Of a stretch of 64,000 bases of DNA, positions 33,068 to 41,780 are shown in pieces (the first letter of the stretch is position 1; every line of letters begins with the position of its first letter). The notes below the pieces were generated by a model, which worked only from the letters and a program-made list of their open reading frames with translations, was not told the DNA's origin and ran no database searches. The position numbers and the translations under genes are program-made. The stretch comes from Marinihelvus sp942491555 (lineage in GTDB: Bacteria > Pseudomonadota > Gammaproteobacteria > Xanthomonadales > SZUA-36). The DNA is taken from positions 620,001-684,000 of the forward strand of contig CALOBN010000005.1 in the NCBI GenBank assembly GCA_942491555.1, given 5' to 3'.

Positions 33068-33926
33068 TCTGCACCTGCTCACGCATCTGTTCGATAAGCA
33101 CCTTGAGTTCCACGGCTGCCTTGGTGGTACGTTGGTCTACCGATTTAGAGCTCAGGGTGTTGGATTCGCGATTGAATTCCTGCATCAGAAAATCCAGACG
33201 CCGGCCGACCGGTTTGCCCTGTTCCAGGGTGCGCCGGGTTTCCGCCACGTGCGCGTCCAGGCGGTCGAGTTCTTCGTCCACATCCATCTTCTGCGCGAGG
33301 ATCGCCACCTCGGTTTCAAGACGCTCTGGATCAATGGTCGTGGCCAGCTCTTCAACCCGCTCCCGCATACGTTGGCGCAGTGCGCTGCGAATGTCAGGCA
33401 GCCAGGCCCGCACGTCACGGGTCAGTTGCTCAACCGCATCAAGCCGCTCACTGATCATGCCGGCCATTTTCTCGCCCTCGCGGCCGCGTACCCGGACCAG
33501 TTCAGGCGCGGCCTGTTCGAGCAACTCGAGCGCTGCCGCATGCAGGGATTCGGGGTCGGAGGACTGCTCTTCGAGAAGCCCGGGCCAGCTCAGCAGCCGG
33601 GTGACGTCCGGCGGGGCGTCGGTTCCGGCCATGACAGAGAGGTTCTCGTGAATCTCCAGCAGGCGCGTGGCCAGCGGTCTGTTCATAGTCAGCGCACCGC
33701 TTGCGCCGCTTGCCAGTTCGTGGAAACGCAGCGTTGCATCAATTTTGCCGCGTTTGACGTGGCGCCCGAGGATGTCGCGTACCTTCGGCTCCAGCACACG
33801 AAACTCCTCCGGCAGGCGCAGACTGTATTCGAGATAGCGGTGATTAACGCTACGAACCTCCCAGGCCAGGCGACCAAATTCGTACTGGCCGTTACTGGCG
33901 GCAAAGCCGGTCATGCTTCTGATCAT
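33057..33926 (-). CDS. yicC: YicC/YloC-family endoribonuclease
   Basis: A protein of 289 residues starting at ATG 33926 (MIRSMTGFAASNGQYEFGRL), the family's characteristic start; 32 upstream in-frame codons are ignored. The family has been shown to act as an endoribonuclease that can clip structured RNA ends. Conserved blocks are EVRSVNHRYLEYSLRLPEEF, the RGKIDATLRF segment and the C-terminal GRRLDFLMQEFNRESNTLSS. It is divergent from rph, a 3' RNA-processing enzyme, across a 109-bp gap, and sits ahead of gmk in a common bacterial arrangement. Confidence 0.94.
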   Translation of the reverse strand: MIRSMTGFAASNGQYEFGRLAWEVRSVNHRYLEYSLRLPEEFRVLEPKVRDILGRHVKRGKIDATLRFHELASGASGALTMNRPLATRLLEIHENLSVMAGTDAPPDVTRLLSWPGLLEEQSSDPESLHAAALELLEQAAPELVRVRGREGEKMAGMISERLDAVEQLTRDVRAWLPDIRSALRQRMRERVEELATTIDPERLETEVAILAQKMDVDEELDRLDAHVAETRRTLEQGKPVGRRLDFLMQEFNRESNTLSSKSVDQRTTKAAVELKVLIEQMREQVQNVE

Positions 33927-34035
33927 CTTTGGTTCTCGTGTGCTTGCAGTGGCACAATGGTAGCCGCTTGCCGGCGCCAGCAGAACCCGCTGCCGCCGGT
34001 CGGGGAAAGCAACCATCATCAATCAGGGAGATCTC

Positions 34036-34752
34036 ATGCGACCCAGTCAGCGATTGCCGGACCAGCTGCGTCCCGTATCGATAACACGCAATTACACCAT
34101 GCATGCGGAGGGATCAGTGCTGATCTGCTGCGGCAATACCAAGGTCCTGTGCACGGCCTCCATTGAAGAGCGCGTACCACCCTGGCTACGCGGCAAGGGC
34201 GAGGGGTGGGTGACCGCCGAGTACGGGATGTTGCCGAGGTCAACCGGCAGCCGCATGCGGCGTGAAGCCAGTAACGGCAAGCAGGGTGGTCGAACCCTGG
34301 AAATACAAAGGCTTATCGGCCGCTCCCTGCGTGCGATTGTTGACCGCTCGGCGCTGGGGGAGCGCACCATCACGGTCGATTGTGATGTTATTCAGGCCGA
34401 TGGTGGCACACGCACTGCTTCCATCACCGGCGCCTATGTCGCCCTGATGGATGCCTGCCGCTGGCTGCGTGAGGCGGGCAAACTGAGCGTGGATCCGGTC
34501 CATGGTCAGGTCGCTGCCGTCTCGGTCGGGGTTGTCGGCAATGAAGCCGTGCTGGATCTGGACTATCCTGAGGATTCTACGGCCGAGACGGATATGAACG
34601 TGGTCATGAATGATGGTGGGGGTTTTATCGAAATTCAGGGTACGGCGGAAGGACACGCTTTTCGCCGTGATGAGCTGGATGCGTTGATTGATCTGGCGAC
34701 CAAGGGCATCAATGAGCTCATGGAGGCCCAGAACCAGGCCCTGGCAACATGA
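34036..34752 (+). CDS. rph: Ribonuclease PH
   Basis: A phosphate-dependent 3'-5' exoribonuclease that trims tRNA precursors; hexameric and cytoplasmic. The 238 residues match the E. coli length, and the frame is intact to the C-terminus, unlike the frameshifted K-12 allele. RLPDQLRPVSITRNYTMHAE, the RNA-binding RGKGEGWVTAEYGMLPRST and EIQRLIGRSLRAIVD are family signatures, and DCDVIQADGGTRTASITGAY holds the catalytic Asp region. rdgB starts four bases before its stop codon (ATGA), so the two are translationally coupled. Confidence 0.96.
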   Translation: MRPSQRLPDQLRPVSITRNYTMHAEGSVLICCGNTKVLCTASIEERVPPWLRGKGEGWVTAEYGMLPRSTGSRMRREASNGKQGGRTLEIQRLIGRSLRAIVDRSALGERTITVDCDVIQADGGTRTASITGAYVALMDACRWLREAGKLSVDPVHGQVAAVSVGVVGNEAVLDLDYPEDSTAETDMNVVMNDGGGFIEIQGTAEGHAFRRDELDALIDLATKGINELMEAQNQALAT

Positions 34753-35366
34753 CCGGGGCGGGTTCGACGCTGGTTCTTGCCAGCGGTAACGAGGGTAAAT
34801 TACGCGAACTGGATCAACTGCTCGCACCGCTCGGTTACACGCTCAAGCCGCAATCGGACTGGGATACGCCCGAAGCCGCCGAGACCGGCTTTACCTTCAT
34901 TGAGAACGCGCTTCTCAAAGCGCGCAATGCGGCCGCCCACACCGGCCTGCCCGCGATCGCTGACGACTCGGGACTGGTGGTGCCGGTGCTGGGTGGTGAG
35001 CCCGGTATTCACTCCGCGCGCTACAGTCGCGAGGGAACAGCCATTGCCAACAATGCGCAGCTGCTGCGCGAGATGGAAGGTAAGACGGGTGCACAGCGCG
35101 CCGCGCACTTCTACTGCGCTGTTGTATTGATGCAGGGGCCACGGGATCCCGCGCCATTGATCGCCACGGCTGCCTGGCATGGGCGGATTCTGATGGCGCC
35201 ACGCGGTTCAGGTGGCTTTGGCTACGACCCCCTGTTTTTTGTGCCGGCAGAAGGCTGTTCTTCTGCTGAACTTGATGTGGCAACCAAACATGAGCTGAGT
35301 CATCGTGGACAGGCCGTAGCGGCGCTGATCCGCTTGCTCAAACAGCAGGAGTCTGATGACGGCTGA
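34749..35366 (+). CDS. rdgB: XTP/dITP diphosphatase RdgB
   Basis: Removes non-canonical purine nucleotides (dITP, XTP) from the pool and so prevents their incorporation into DNA. It has 205 residues. The N-terminal LVLASGNEGKLRELDQLL is the SGNxGKxxE signature, ADDSGLVVPVLGGEPGIHSA carries the catalytic and metal-binding acids, and GSGGFGYDPLFFVP contacts the base. It overlaps rph by four bases and hemW by eleven, forming the common rph-rdgB-hemW operon. Confidence 0.95.
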   Translation: MTGAGSTLVLASGNEGKLRELDQLLAPLGYTLKPQSDWDTPEAAETGFTFIENALLKARNAAAHTGLPAIADDSGLVVPVLGGEPGIHSARYSREGTAIANNAQLLREMEGKTGAQRAAHFYCAVVLMQGPRDPAPLIATAAWHGRILMAPRGSGGFGYDPLFFVPAEGCSSAELDVATKHELSHRGQAVAALIRLLKQQESDDG

Positions 35367-36504
35367 GGCGGGGCTTCCGCCGCTGGGGCTTTATGTACAT
35401 CTTCCCTGGTGCGTCCGGAAATGTCCCTACTGCGATTTCAACTCTCATGAACTGCGCCAGGCACTGCCTGGCGAAGCTTACTGCGAGGCCCTGCTGCGTG
35501 ACCTGGAAAATGATCTGCCGCTGGTCTGGGGGCGGCCGGTACACACGATTTATTTTGGTGGTGGAACGCCCAGCCTGTTCTCTGCGGCACTGGTAGAGCG
35601 CCTGATCTCCGGTTTTCGTGCCCGCCTGGACCTGGTGCCCGGGGTGGAAATAACCCTGGAGGCCAATCCCGGGACTGTTGAGCGCGACCGGTTTACCGCC
35701 TACCGTGATGCTGGCATTAACCGGGTGTCACTTGGCGCGCAGAGCTTTGATGATGAATGTCTGAAGGCCCTGGGTCGTATTCATGGCGCCAGTGAAATTC
35801 ATCGTGCTGTCGAGTCGCTGCATGCTGCCGGCCTGGAAAACTTCAACATTGACCTGATGTTTGGCTTGCCGGGGCAGAGCCTTGAGGGAGCGCTCGCTGA
35901 TGTGACCCACGCCCTGGCTGCGAAGCCGACCCATTTGAGTCACTATCAGCTAACCCTGGAGCCGAACACCGCCTTCGCTGCGCGTCCGCCGGTCTTGCCC
36001 GACGAGGAGCTCTGCTGGGCGATGCAGGAAGCCTGCGGTGAGAAACTCGAACAGGCGGGCTTTGAAAACTACGAGGTATCAGCCTGGTGTTTGCCGGACC
36101 GGCAAAGCCGCCACAACATGAACTACTGGCAGTTTGGCGATTACCTCGGTATCGGTGCCGGTGCGCATGGCAAGCTCACCCTTCCAGCACTGGGCGAGGT
36201 CCGGCGACGGGTCAAGCAACGCCACCCAAAGCGCTATCTGGCTGGTGATGGACTGGCGCTGGATCAGCCGGTTGCCGGCAAAGACCTGGCGTTTGAGTAT
36301 TTTCTCAATGCTTTGCGCTTGCGCCGCGGCTTCAGCCTGGTGCAGTTCTCACAGCGCACCGGAATAGACCGGGAGTCCATCGCCGGGCCGCTGCGCGAAG
36401 CACTGGATCGGGATCTGCTCGAGCAGGCCGATGATGTTTACCGGCCCACGGAGCTGGGTTGGCGCTTCATGAATGATCTACAGGGGCTGTTTTTACCCGA
36501 TTGA
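35356..36504 (+). CDS. hemW: Radical SAM heme chaperone HemW
   Basis: A protein of 382 residues. The radical SAM cluster motif is CVRKCPYCDFNSH (Cys19, Cys23, Cys26, with Cys21-like spacing CxxxCxxC). YFGGGTPSLF binds SAM, EANPGTVERDRFTAYRDAGI is family typical, and HNMNYWQFGDYLGIGAGAHG distinguishes HemW from coproporphyrinogen dehydrogenase HemN. HemW binds heme and delivers it to acceptor proteins rather than making it. The start overlaps rdgB by 11 bp. A separate promoter for rpmE2 begins 26 bp after its stop codon. Confidence 0.94.
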   Translation: MTAEAGLPPLGLYVHLPWCVRKCPYCDFNSHELRQALPGEAYCEALLRDLENDLPLVWGRPVHTIYFGGGTPSLFSAALVERLISGFRARLDLVPGVEITLEANPGTVERDRFTAYRDAGINRVSLGAQSFDDECLKALGRIHGASEIHRAVESLHAAGLENFNIDLMFGLPGQSLEGALADVTHALAAKPTHLSHYQLTLEPNTAFAARPPVLPDEELCWAMQEACGEKLEQAGFENYEVSAWCLPDRQSRHNMNYWQFGDYLGIGAGAHGKLTLPALGEVRRRVKQRHPKRYLAGDGLALDQPVAGKDLAFEYFLNALRLRRGFSLVQFSQRTGIDRESIAGPLREALDRDLLEQADDVYRPTELGWRFMNDLQGLFLPD

Positions 36505-36529
36505 GCCCTTCTTGAGACATAAAATTGTG

Positions 36530-36558
36530 TTGCAAAGCGCAGGCCTCGTCGCTAAAAT
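36530..36558 (+). promoter_or_regulatory. Sigma-70 promoter of rpmE2
   Basis: TTGCAA (36530-36535), a 17-bp spacer and TAAAAT (36553-36558). The predicted start is about 33 nt before the ATG. Confidence 0.7.
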
Positions 36559-36597
36559 GGCCGGCTCTTTGAACGCGCGATAAGCAGGAAAACCGTC

Positions 36598-36840
36598 ATG
36601 AAATCTGACATTCACCCTGAATATCGTAAGGTGGTTTTCCAGGACGTCTCTTCAGACTTTGCGATCCTGACCCGCTCTACGATGGACAGCAAGGAAACGA
36701 TCAAGTGGGAAGATGGCGAAGAATATCCCGTCATCAAAATCGATGTCTCAAGTGCATCCCACCCGTTCTACACCGGCAAGCACAAAGTGCTCGACTCCGG
36801 TGGTCGTGTGGACCGCTTCAAGCGTCGTTACCAGAAGTAA
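36598..36840 (+). CDS. rpmE2: 50S ribosomal protein L31, type B
   Basis: An 80-residue ribosomal protein of the large subunit. The type B form is recognised by MKSDIHPEYRKVVFQDVSSD, the absence of the four zinc-binding Cys of type A L31, the inserted DGEEYPVIKIDVSSASHPFY segment, and the C-terminal GRVDRFKRRYQK. Type B copies often replace the zinc form when zinc is short, under Zur control; no Zur-like palindrome was recognised upstream, and whether a type A gene exists elsewhere is unknown. It has its own promoter and terminator. Confidence 0.96.
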   Translation: MKSDIHPEYRKVVFQDVSSDFAILTRSTMDSKETIKWEDGEEYPVIKIDVSSASHPFYTGKHKVLDSGGRVDRFKRRYQK

Positions 36841-36858
36841 GCAGCCAGAATATCTGAA

Positions 36859-36891
36859 AGCCCGGCCGGTCACGACTCGCCGGGCTTTTTT
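36859..36891 (+). terminator. Rho-independent terminator of rpmE2
   Basis: Stem AGCCCGGC (36859-36866) with GCCGGGCT (36879-36886), a 12-nt loop, then a run of T to 36891. Confidence 0.9.
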
Positions 36892-36940
36892 ATGGCGGAA
36901 CCGCTGGTCTTGCAGCATGGTTCGCCCCCACATTAAGGTG

Positions 36941-36968
36941 TTGTGCCGGCGCGCTGCGTTGGTATGAT
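36941..36968 (+). promoter_or_regulatory. Sigma-70 promoter of gltA
   Basis: TTGTGC (36941-36946), a 16-bp spacer and TATGAT (36963-36968), giving a start near 36975 and a 38-nt leader. Confidence 0.6.
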
Positions 36969-37012
36969 TTTTTGAGCCCCATTGGGTGACTGATCCGATC
37001 CAGGAGACGCAC

Positions 37013-38302
37013 GTGTCCGACAAACCCGTCATTATTACCGACGAAGCCAGCGGCAAGTCGCTGGAACTGCCCGTGGTGCGCGGCACCGAGGGCGAGCCCA
37101 CCTTGAATATCAAGAGCATGCCTGGTGAACTGGGTTACTTCACCTACGATCCCGGTTTCACGGCGACCGCAAGCTGCAGCAGTGCGATTACCTTCATTGA
37201 CGGCGGTCAGGGCATCCTGCGTCACCGCGGCTATCCGATTGAGCAACTGGCGGGGCAGAGCACCTTTCTCGAAGTGGCGTATCTGCTGCTCAATGGTGAG
37301 CTGCCGAATTCGTCGGAGTACAACAGCTTTCAGCGCGAAATTACATACCATACGATGGTGCATGAGAAGTTGAACACGTTTATGACGGGGTTCCACTATG
37401 ACGCGCATCCGATGGCCATGATGTCCGGTGTGGTCGGGTCACTGGCGGCGTTTTACCACGACGGCCTGGACATGAACGATTCGGAGCAGCGCAAGCTGGC
37501 GGCGGTGCGCATGATCGCCAAGATGCCGACCATTGCTGCGGCATGTTACCGGCACCACATGGGTTGGCCGACGGCCTATCCGCGCAACAGTCTGAGCTAC
37601 ACCGAGCGTTTTCTGGACATGATGTTTTCCGTGCCAGCGGAGGACTACAAGGTCAGTGAAGTAGCAGCCAAGGCCTTTGATCTGCTGTTTATCTGTCACG
37701 CAGACCATGAGCAAAACGCCAGCACATCCACGGTCCGCCTGGTCGCCTCTACCGGCGCGAACCCCTACGCCTCCGTTGCGGCAGGCATTTCAGCGCTGTG
37801 GGGTCCCGCGCACGGTGGTGCGAATGAGTCGGTGCTGAACATGCTGGAGGAAATCGGCAACGTATCGCGGGTCGGCCAGTTTATCGACCGCGCCAAGGAC
37901 CGGGATGACCCGTTCCGGCTGATGGGTTTTGGCCACCGGGTATATAAAAATTACGACCCGCGTGCGAGCATTATCCGCCAGGCGGCGCACGACGTTTTGC
38001 AGGAACTGGGTACCAGGGATCCGCTTATGGACCTTGCCATGGAACTGGAAAAAATTGCTCTGGAAGACGAATACTTCGTGGAGAAAAAGCTCTACCCGAA
38101 CGTCGACTTCTATTCCGGCATTATCTACAAGGCCCTGGGCATTCCCAAAAGCATGTTCACTGTCATGTTCGCGATTGCGCGCACGACCGGCTGGGTAAGT
38201 CACTGGTTGGAACAGGCCAACGATCCGCCGCCGATTGGGCGCCCGCGCCAGGTGTACACGGGTGAGTCGGAACGAAATTATGTGCCGATCGACCAGCGGT
38301 AA
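37013..38302 (+). CDS. gltA: Citrate synthase (type II)
   Basis: Condenses acetyl-CoA and oxaloacetate at the entry to the TCA cycle. It has 429 residues from GTG 37013, which follows AGGAG by 6 nt; nine upstream codons are ignored. The N-terminal beta domain (ELPVVRGTEGEPTLNIKSM) marks the hexameric, NADH-sensitive gammaproteobacterial type. Catalytic residues are seen in LFICHADHEQNAST, ISALWGPAHGGANE, MGFGHRVYKNYDPRA and ATIIYKAL-like VDFYSGIIYKALG. It is monocistronic, with its own promoter. A 6-bp GC hairpin (38309-38326) without a T-tract lies between its stop codon and the convergent gene. Confidence 0.97.
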   Translation: MSDKPVIITDEASGKSLELPVVRGTEGEPTLNIKSMPGELGYFTYDPGFTATASCSSAITFIDGGQGILRHRGYPIEQLAGQSTFLEVAYLLLNGELPNSSEYNSFQREITYHTMVHEKLNTFMTGFHYDAHPMAMMSGVVGSLAAFYHDGLDMNDSEQRKLAAVRMIAKMPTIAAACYRHHMGWPTAYPRNSLSYTERFLDMMFSVPAEDYKVSEVAAKAFDLLFICHADHEQNASTSTVRLVASTGANPYASVAAGISALWGPAHGGANESVLNMLEEIGNVSRVGQFIDRAKDRDDPFRLMGFGHRVYKNYDPRASIIRQAAHDVLQELGTRDPLMDLAMELEKIALEDEYFVEKKLYPNVDFYSGIIYKALGIPKSMFTVMFAIARTTGWVSHWLEQANDPPPIGRPRQVYTGESERNYVPIDQR

Positions 38303-38333
38303 TCATTAGCCGGCGCTTAGGCCGGCGGAAGTT

Positions 38334-39002
38334 TCAGGCGGCTGCCAGCAGTGTTTCCACTTCTGGCAGCCGTGCTCGTTTCTGCGGTTTGCCATCCACC
38401 GGACTCGGTGGCGCCTGGCGTAAGTCCAATTCGGCAAACAACGCCAGTTCTACCGTTACACCCTGCACTTCGGTGACCAGCAACTGAATCGTCTGGTGGC
38501 TGCCGTCATGCCAGCGAATGCGCCGCTGCTCCTGATGGAAACTGATGTTGCGTTCTTGCAGATGAAATACAGCCTGCTCCGGTGAGTCGCTGAACAGGTG
38601 CAGGGAAATGCGCGAATGGCTGTCGGCGGTGCCATCGAGAACAGGTCCTACGAGGCGTGGATTAAATGGCTCAAGGGCCCGCATCACCTCGATGGCGGTA
38701 GTACGCAGGGTTTGAACATGATTTGAGTGTTCGTCGCCGCCGTAGAATCCCTGGTAGGCACGCAAGGCCTCTTCAACCTCGAGGTTTGATGGCAGCGCAA
38801 CACGGGTGTTGGCGCCAACCCGTTCCGCCGCTTTGCGTTTGGCGGTCATGAAATTACGCTGGCCTTCGGTGGCCATGATGCGTGCTGCCTCGACGGCGAT
38901 TTCGCGGCGAATATGAGCGAGCTTACGGGCGGCGCGAGAGAGCTCGGGACCGCCGAATTGGCTGTCAGTAGATGTCGTACGGATTTTCTTCCGTCGTGGC
39001 AT
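38334..39002 (-). CDS. Nucleotidyltransferase-like conserved protein
   Basis: A protein of 222 residues from ATG 39002; upstream in-frame codons lie inside mrcA and are ignored. The N-terminal half is helical and basic (PRRKKIRTTSTDSQ, LAHIRREIAVEAARIMATEG). The C-terminal half (PRLVGPVLDGTADSHSRISL, then LHLFSD) resembles the nucleotidyltransferase fold seen in a conserved family of beta- and gammaproteobacterial proteins. The Gly-Thr turn is present, but the usual pair of catalytic acids is not clear, so it may be inactive as a transferase. Its start overlaps the end of mrcA by 38 bp, suggesting co-translation. Function unknown. Confidence 0.75.
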   Translation of the reverse strand: MPRRKKIRTTSTDSQFGGPELSRAARKLAHIRREIAVEAARIMATEGQRNFMTAKRKAAERVGANTRVALPSNLEVEEALRAYQGFYGGDEHSNHVQTLRTTAIEVMRALEPFNPRLVGPVLDGTADSHSRISLHLFSDSPEQAVFHLQERNISFHQEQRRIRWHDGSHQTIQLLVTEVQGVTVELALFAELDLRQAPPSPVDGKPQKRARLPEVETLLAAA

Positions 39003-41436
39003 CCTGGTCGACTCCTGTGCTGGCTTCCATTTCGGGAAGCCGTCCAGACTGGAATACTTCCATGATTCCACTGTCAGTATCAAGCGCGGCGAGCAATCCG
39101 GTTTCCGGATTGATCCTGGCGCGGACCAGCCCTGGCGGCATTGGCGGGGTTTCATCCGGCATGCCGGCAAGCGCGACACCCATATAGTCAATCCAGATTG
39201 GCAGCGCGGCGCGGCCGCCGACTTCCGCGCGGCCAAGGCTTTCATGGTTATCGAACCCGACCCAGACACTCGTGACCAGCTGTGAGTTATATCCTGAGAA
39301 CCACGCATCCCGCTGGTCATTGGTGGTGCCGGTTTTGCCCGCCAGATCCGAACGACCCAGCGCCATGGCCTTTTGGCCGGTTCCCCGACGGATAACGTCG
39401 GCCATCATTGAGCGGATCAGGTAGGCGTTCTGCTCACTGATGGCCCGCGGCGCATACTGCACGTCAGACCCGCGGCTGAATTGTGCCGCTTCGCCGGCTT
39501 CATCATCGTCGATGCTTAGCGGGCGGTAGGCCGGCTCTGCTGCCGGTGCCGCATCATTGTTGCTCATCGCCATTGTGGCTGGCTGATCGCAACCCTCGTA
39601 ACAGACCACCGGCGGGCTTGCCTGGTAGATCAGCCTGCCGCTGCCGTCCTCGATCCGGTCAATGTAATAGGGGTCAATCAGATAGCCGCCGTTTGCGAAC
39701 ACCGCGTAGCCGCGCGCAATATCCAGCGGTGGCAAGTCAGCACTGCCCAGCGCCATGGTCAGGTTGGCAGGCAGATCCTCAACGGCAAAGCCAAAATTGC
39801 TGATGTACTCCCGTGCCGGACGCACGCCAATTTCACGCAGCAGACGAATCGAAACCAGGTTGCGCGAGTTGACCATCGCCTCGCGCAGGCGGGTTGGTCC
39901 AAAAAACTTTTCACTGAAGTTTTGCGGCTTCCAGGTTCGCTCCAGTTCGTCATCTTCAAACACGATTGGCGCGTCATTGATCAGGGAAGCGGTCGTGAAA
40001 CCACGCTCCAGTGCGGCTGAGTATATGAACGGTTTGAAGCCGGAGCCGGGCTGTCGCCGGCTCTGGGTTATGCGGTTGAACTTGCTGCGCGAGAAATCAT
40101 AGCCGCCGACCAGTGCCTTCAGCGCGCCATCTTGCGGCCTGAGGGAAACCAGCGCGCCTTCTGCGTCGGGTAACTGGCCCAGCTGCCAGCTACCGTCGTC
40201 CTGCAGCCGCACGCGGACAATATCACCGGGGCTCAGCACCGCGTCGACCTGGGTTGGGTCATTGCCCCAGCGATCCCGGGAAATAAACTTCTTTGCCCAG
40301 GCGATCTGTTCAAGGCCCAGGGCAACGGTGCGGCCGTCTTCCAGGTAAACCAGTGCCAGGTCCGGGTCAGTCTCTGTCACCAGCCCGGGGATGAAACCTG
40401 CTAATGCGCGGAAGGGCGCCAATGCCTCATTCCAGTCTTCGGTATCCATGGCGTCGGTGAGGTCGATCCGGGCCTCCGGTCCGCGATAGCCATGGCGTCG
40501 ATCATAAGCCTCGAGACCTGCTCGTACGGCCTGATTGGCGGCCTCCTGCATCTCAGAATCTATGGTGGTATGAATCACGTAACCGCCGGTGTATGCCTCG
40601 TTGCCGAGCTGATCGAGGGCTGCTGCGCGAACCATTTCTGCCAGATAGGGTGCGCTGACCTCCGTGGTTGCACCGTGGTAGAAGGCATTGTCCGGGGACT
40701 CGAGCGCCACGTCGTGGGCGGCCTGATCGATGTAACCCAGTTCCAGCATGCGTGACAGAACGTAATTGCGGCGCTCCAGCGCCCGTTCCGGTGACGTGAT
40801 CGGATTAATTCGCGAGGGTGCCTTGGGCAGGGCCGCGATCATGGCGCTCTGTGCCAGCGTGAGTTCCTGCAGTGACTTGCCGTAGTAAACATCAGCGGCG
40901 GCACCGACGCCGTAAGCGCGATGTCCGAGCAGAATCTTGTTCAGAAAGAGTTCCAGGATTTCATCCTTGGTAAATTCCCTTTCAATGCGCAACGCGAGAA
41001 AGATCTCTTTGATTTTTCGCTCGTAGGTTTTGTCCAGGGTCAGAAAGAAGTTCCGCGCCAGCATCATTGTGATGGTGCTGCCGCCAACACTTTTTTCGCC
41101 GGTGGTCGCCAGGGTTAGCACGGCACGGGTCAGACCCTGGTAGTCGACACCCGGATGCTCGTAGAAGCGCGCATCTTCCCCCGCAATAAAGGCATTCTTC
41201 AAGTCATCGGGCATCTCGTCGATAGATACCGGAATGCGGCGCTGTTCGCCGAACACGCTGATCAGCTTGCCGTCCTGGCTGTAGACGCGCAGTGGTACCT
41301 GGAGCTGCACATCGCGCAGGGTTTCCACATCGGGCAAATCTCGTCCCATGGTGAAATACAGAACGCTCACGCCGATGACCCCCACAACGACGGAAAGAAG
41401 TGCAAGTCGTAAAATCCATTTTAATAATTTGTTCAA
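38965..41436 (-). CDS. mrcA: Penicillin-binding protein 1A (bifunctional)
   Basis: A class A PBP that polymerises glycan strands and cross-links peptides at the inner membrane, 823 residues. One transmembrane anchor is at about 9-29. The GT51 glycosyltransferase domain has Glu87 in AGEDARFYEHPGVD and the GGSTITMMLARN motif. An OB-like insert (about 315-430) is typical of PBP1A. The transpeptidase has Ser465/Lys468 in PGSGFKP, SRN at 524-526 and KTGT at 701-704. It is divergent from pilM, an arrangement shared with Pseudomonas-type genomes (ponA-pilMNOPQ). The last codons overlap the following nucleotidyltransferase-like gene. Confidence 0.97.
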   Translation of the reverse strand: MNKLLKWILRLALLSVVVGVIGVSVLYFTMGRDLPDVETLRDVQLQVPLRVYSQDGKLISVFGEQRRIPVSIDEMPDDLKNAFIAGEDARFYEHPGVDYQGLTRAVLTLATTGEKSVGGSTITMMLARNFFLTLDKTYERKIKEIFLALRIEREFTKDEILELFLNKILLGHRAYGVGAAADVYYGKSLQELTLAQSAMIAALPKAPSRINPITSPERALERRNYVLSRMLELGYIDQAAHDVALESPDNAFYHGATTEVSAPYLAEMVRAAALDQLGNEAYTGGYVIHTTIDSEMQEAANQAVRAGLEAYDRRHGYRGPEARIDLTDAMDTEDWNEALAPFRALAGFIPGLVTETDPDLALVYLEDGRTVALGLEQIAWAKKFISRDRWGNDPTQVDAVLSPGDIVRVRLQDDGSWQLGQLPDAEGALVSLRPQDGALKALVGGYDFSRSKFNRITQSRRQPGSGFKPFIYSAALERGFTTASLINDAPIVFEDDELERTWKPQNFSEKFFGPTRLREAMVNSRNLVSIRLLREIGVRPAREYISNFGFAVEDLPANLTMALGSADLPPLDIARGYAVFANGGYLIDPYYIDRIEDGSGRLIYQASPPVVCYEGCDQPATMAMSNNDAAPAAEPAYRPLSIDDDEAGEAAQFSRGSDVQYAPRAISEQNAYLIRSMMADVIRRGTGQKAMALGRSDLAGKTGTTNDQRDAWFSGYNSQLVTSVWVGFDNHESLGRAEVGGRAALPIWIDYMGVALAGMPDETPPMPPGLVRARINPETGLLAALDTDSGIMEVFQSGRLPEMEASTGVDQDATTEENPYDIY

Positions 41437-41780
41437 GCTGTTAACCTGCTATGCTAATGAAGTATCCACAAGAGATACGTCACGGTTATTGTGCCTTAGA
41501 TGCACGGCGCCGGGACAGATTAAATAAGCTGGTCCATTTACAAATGAAGGACTTCGCCCGGATAGTACGTGTGTTCTGACAAACCAAAGTGTCTCAGGGT
41601 TCCTGCGGTGAGACGGATCAGAACGCAAGGCCGAAGACCGGAGGGGACGGGGTTTTTTCAGCCAGGCACACTGACGTTACCATTGTGAAATGGTTGTTAA
41701 TCTGCTAAAAACGGCTGGAGAAAGTTTCAATAAGCTATTGGCATGAAAGCCTTTGGCGATAATTTTAAGGGACTAATACG
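41437..41780. other. Divergent mrcA-pilM intergenic region
   Basis: A 344-bp stretch without a gene. It must hold promoters for both directions. A 6-bp hairpin GTCTCA/TGAGAC (41591-41614) and a G-rich tract ending in six T (41641-41659) are visible, but the latter has no proper stem and is not called a terminator. Confidence 0.5.
41738..41765 (+). promoter_or_regulatory. Possible sigma-70 promoter of the pil operon
   Basis: TTGGCA (41738-41743), a 16-bp spacer and TAATTT (41760-41765). It would leave only about 10 nt before the TTG start codon, which weakens it. Confidence 0.3.

Noticed and set aside
38309..38326. GCCGGC hairpin after gltA as a rho-independent terminator
   Set aside because: Only a 6-bp stem and no T-tract on either strand.
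41738..41757. Sigma-54 promoter upstream of pilM
   Set aside because: TTGGCA...TTTGGC looks suggestive, but the GG and GC elements are 16 bp apart instead of 12.
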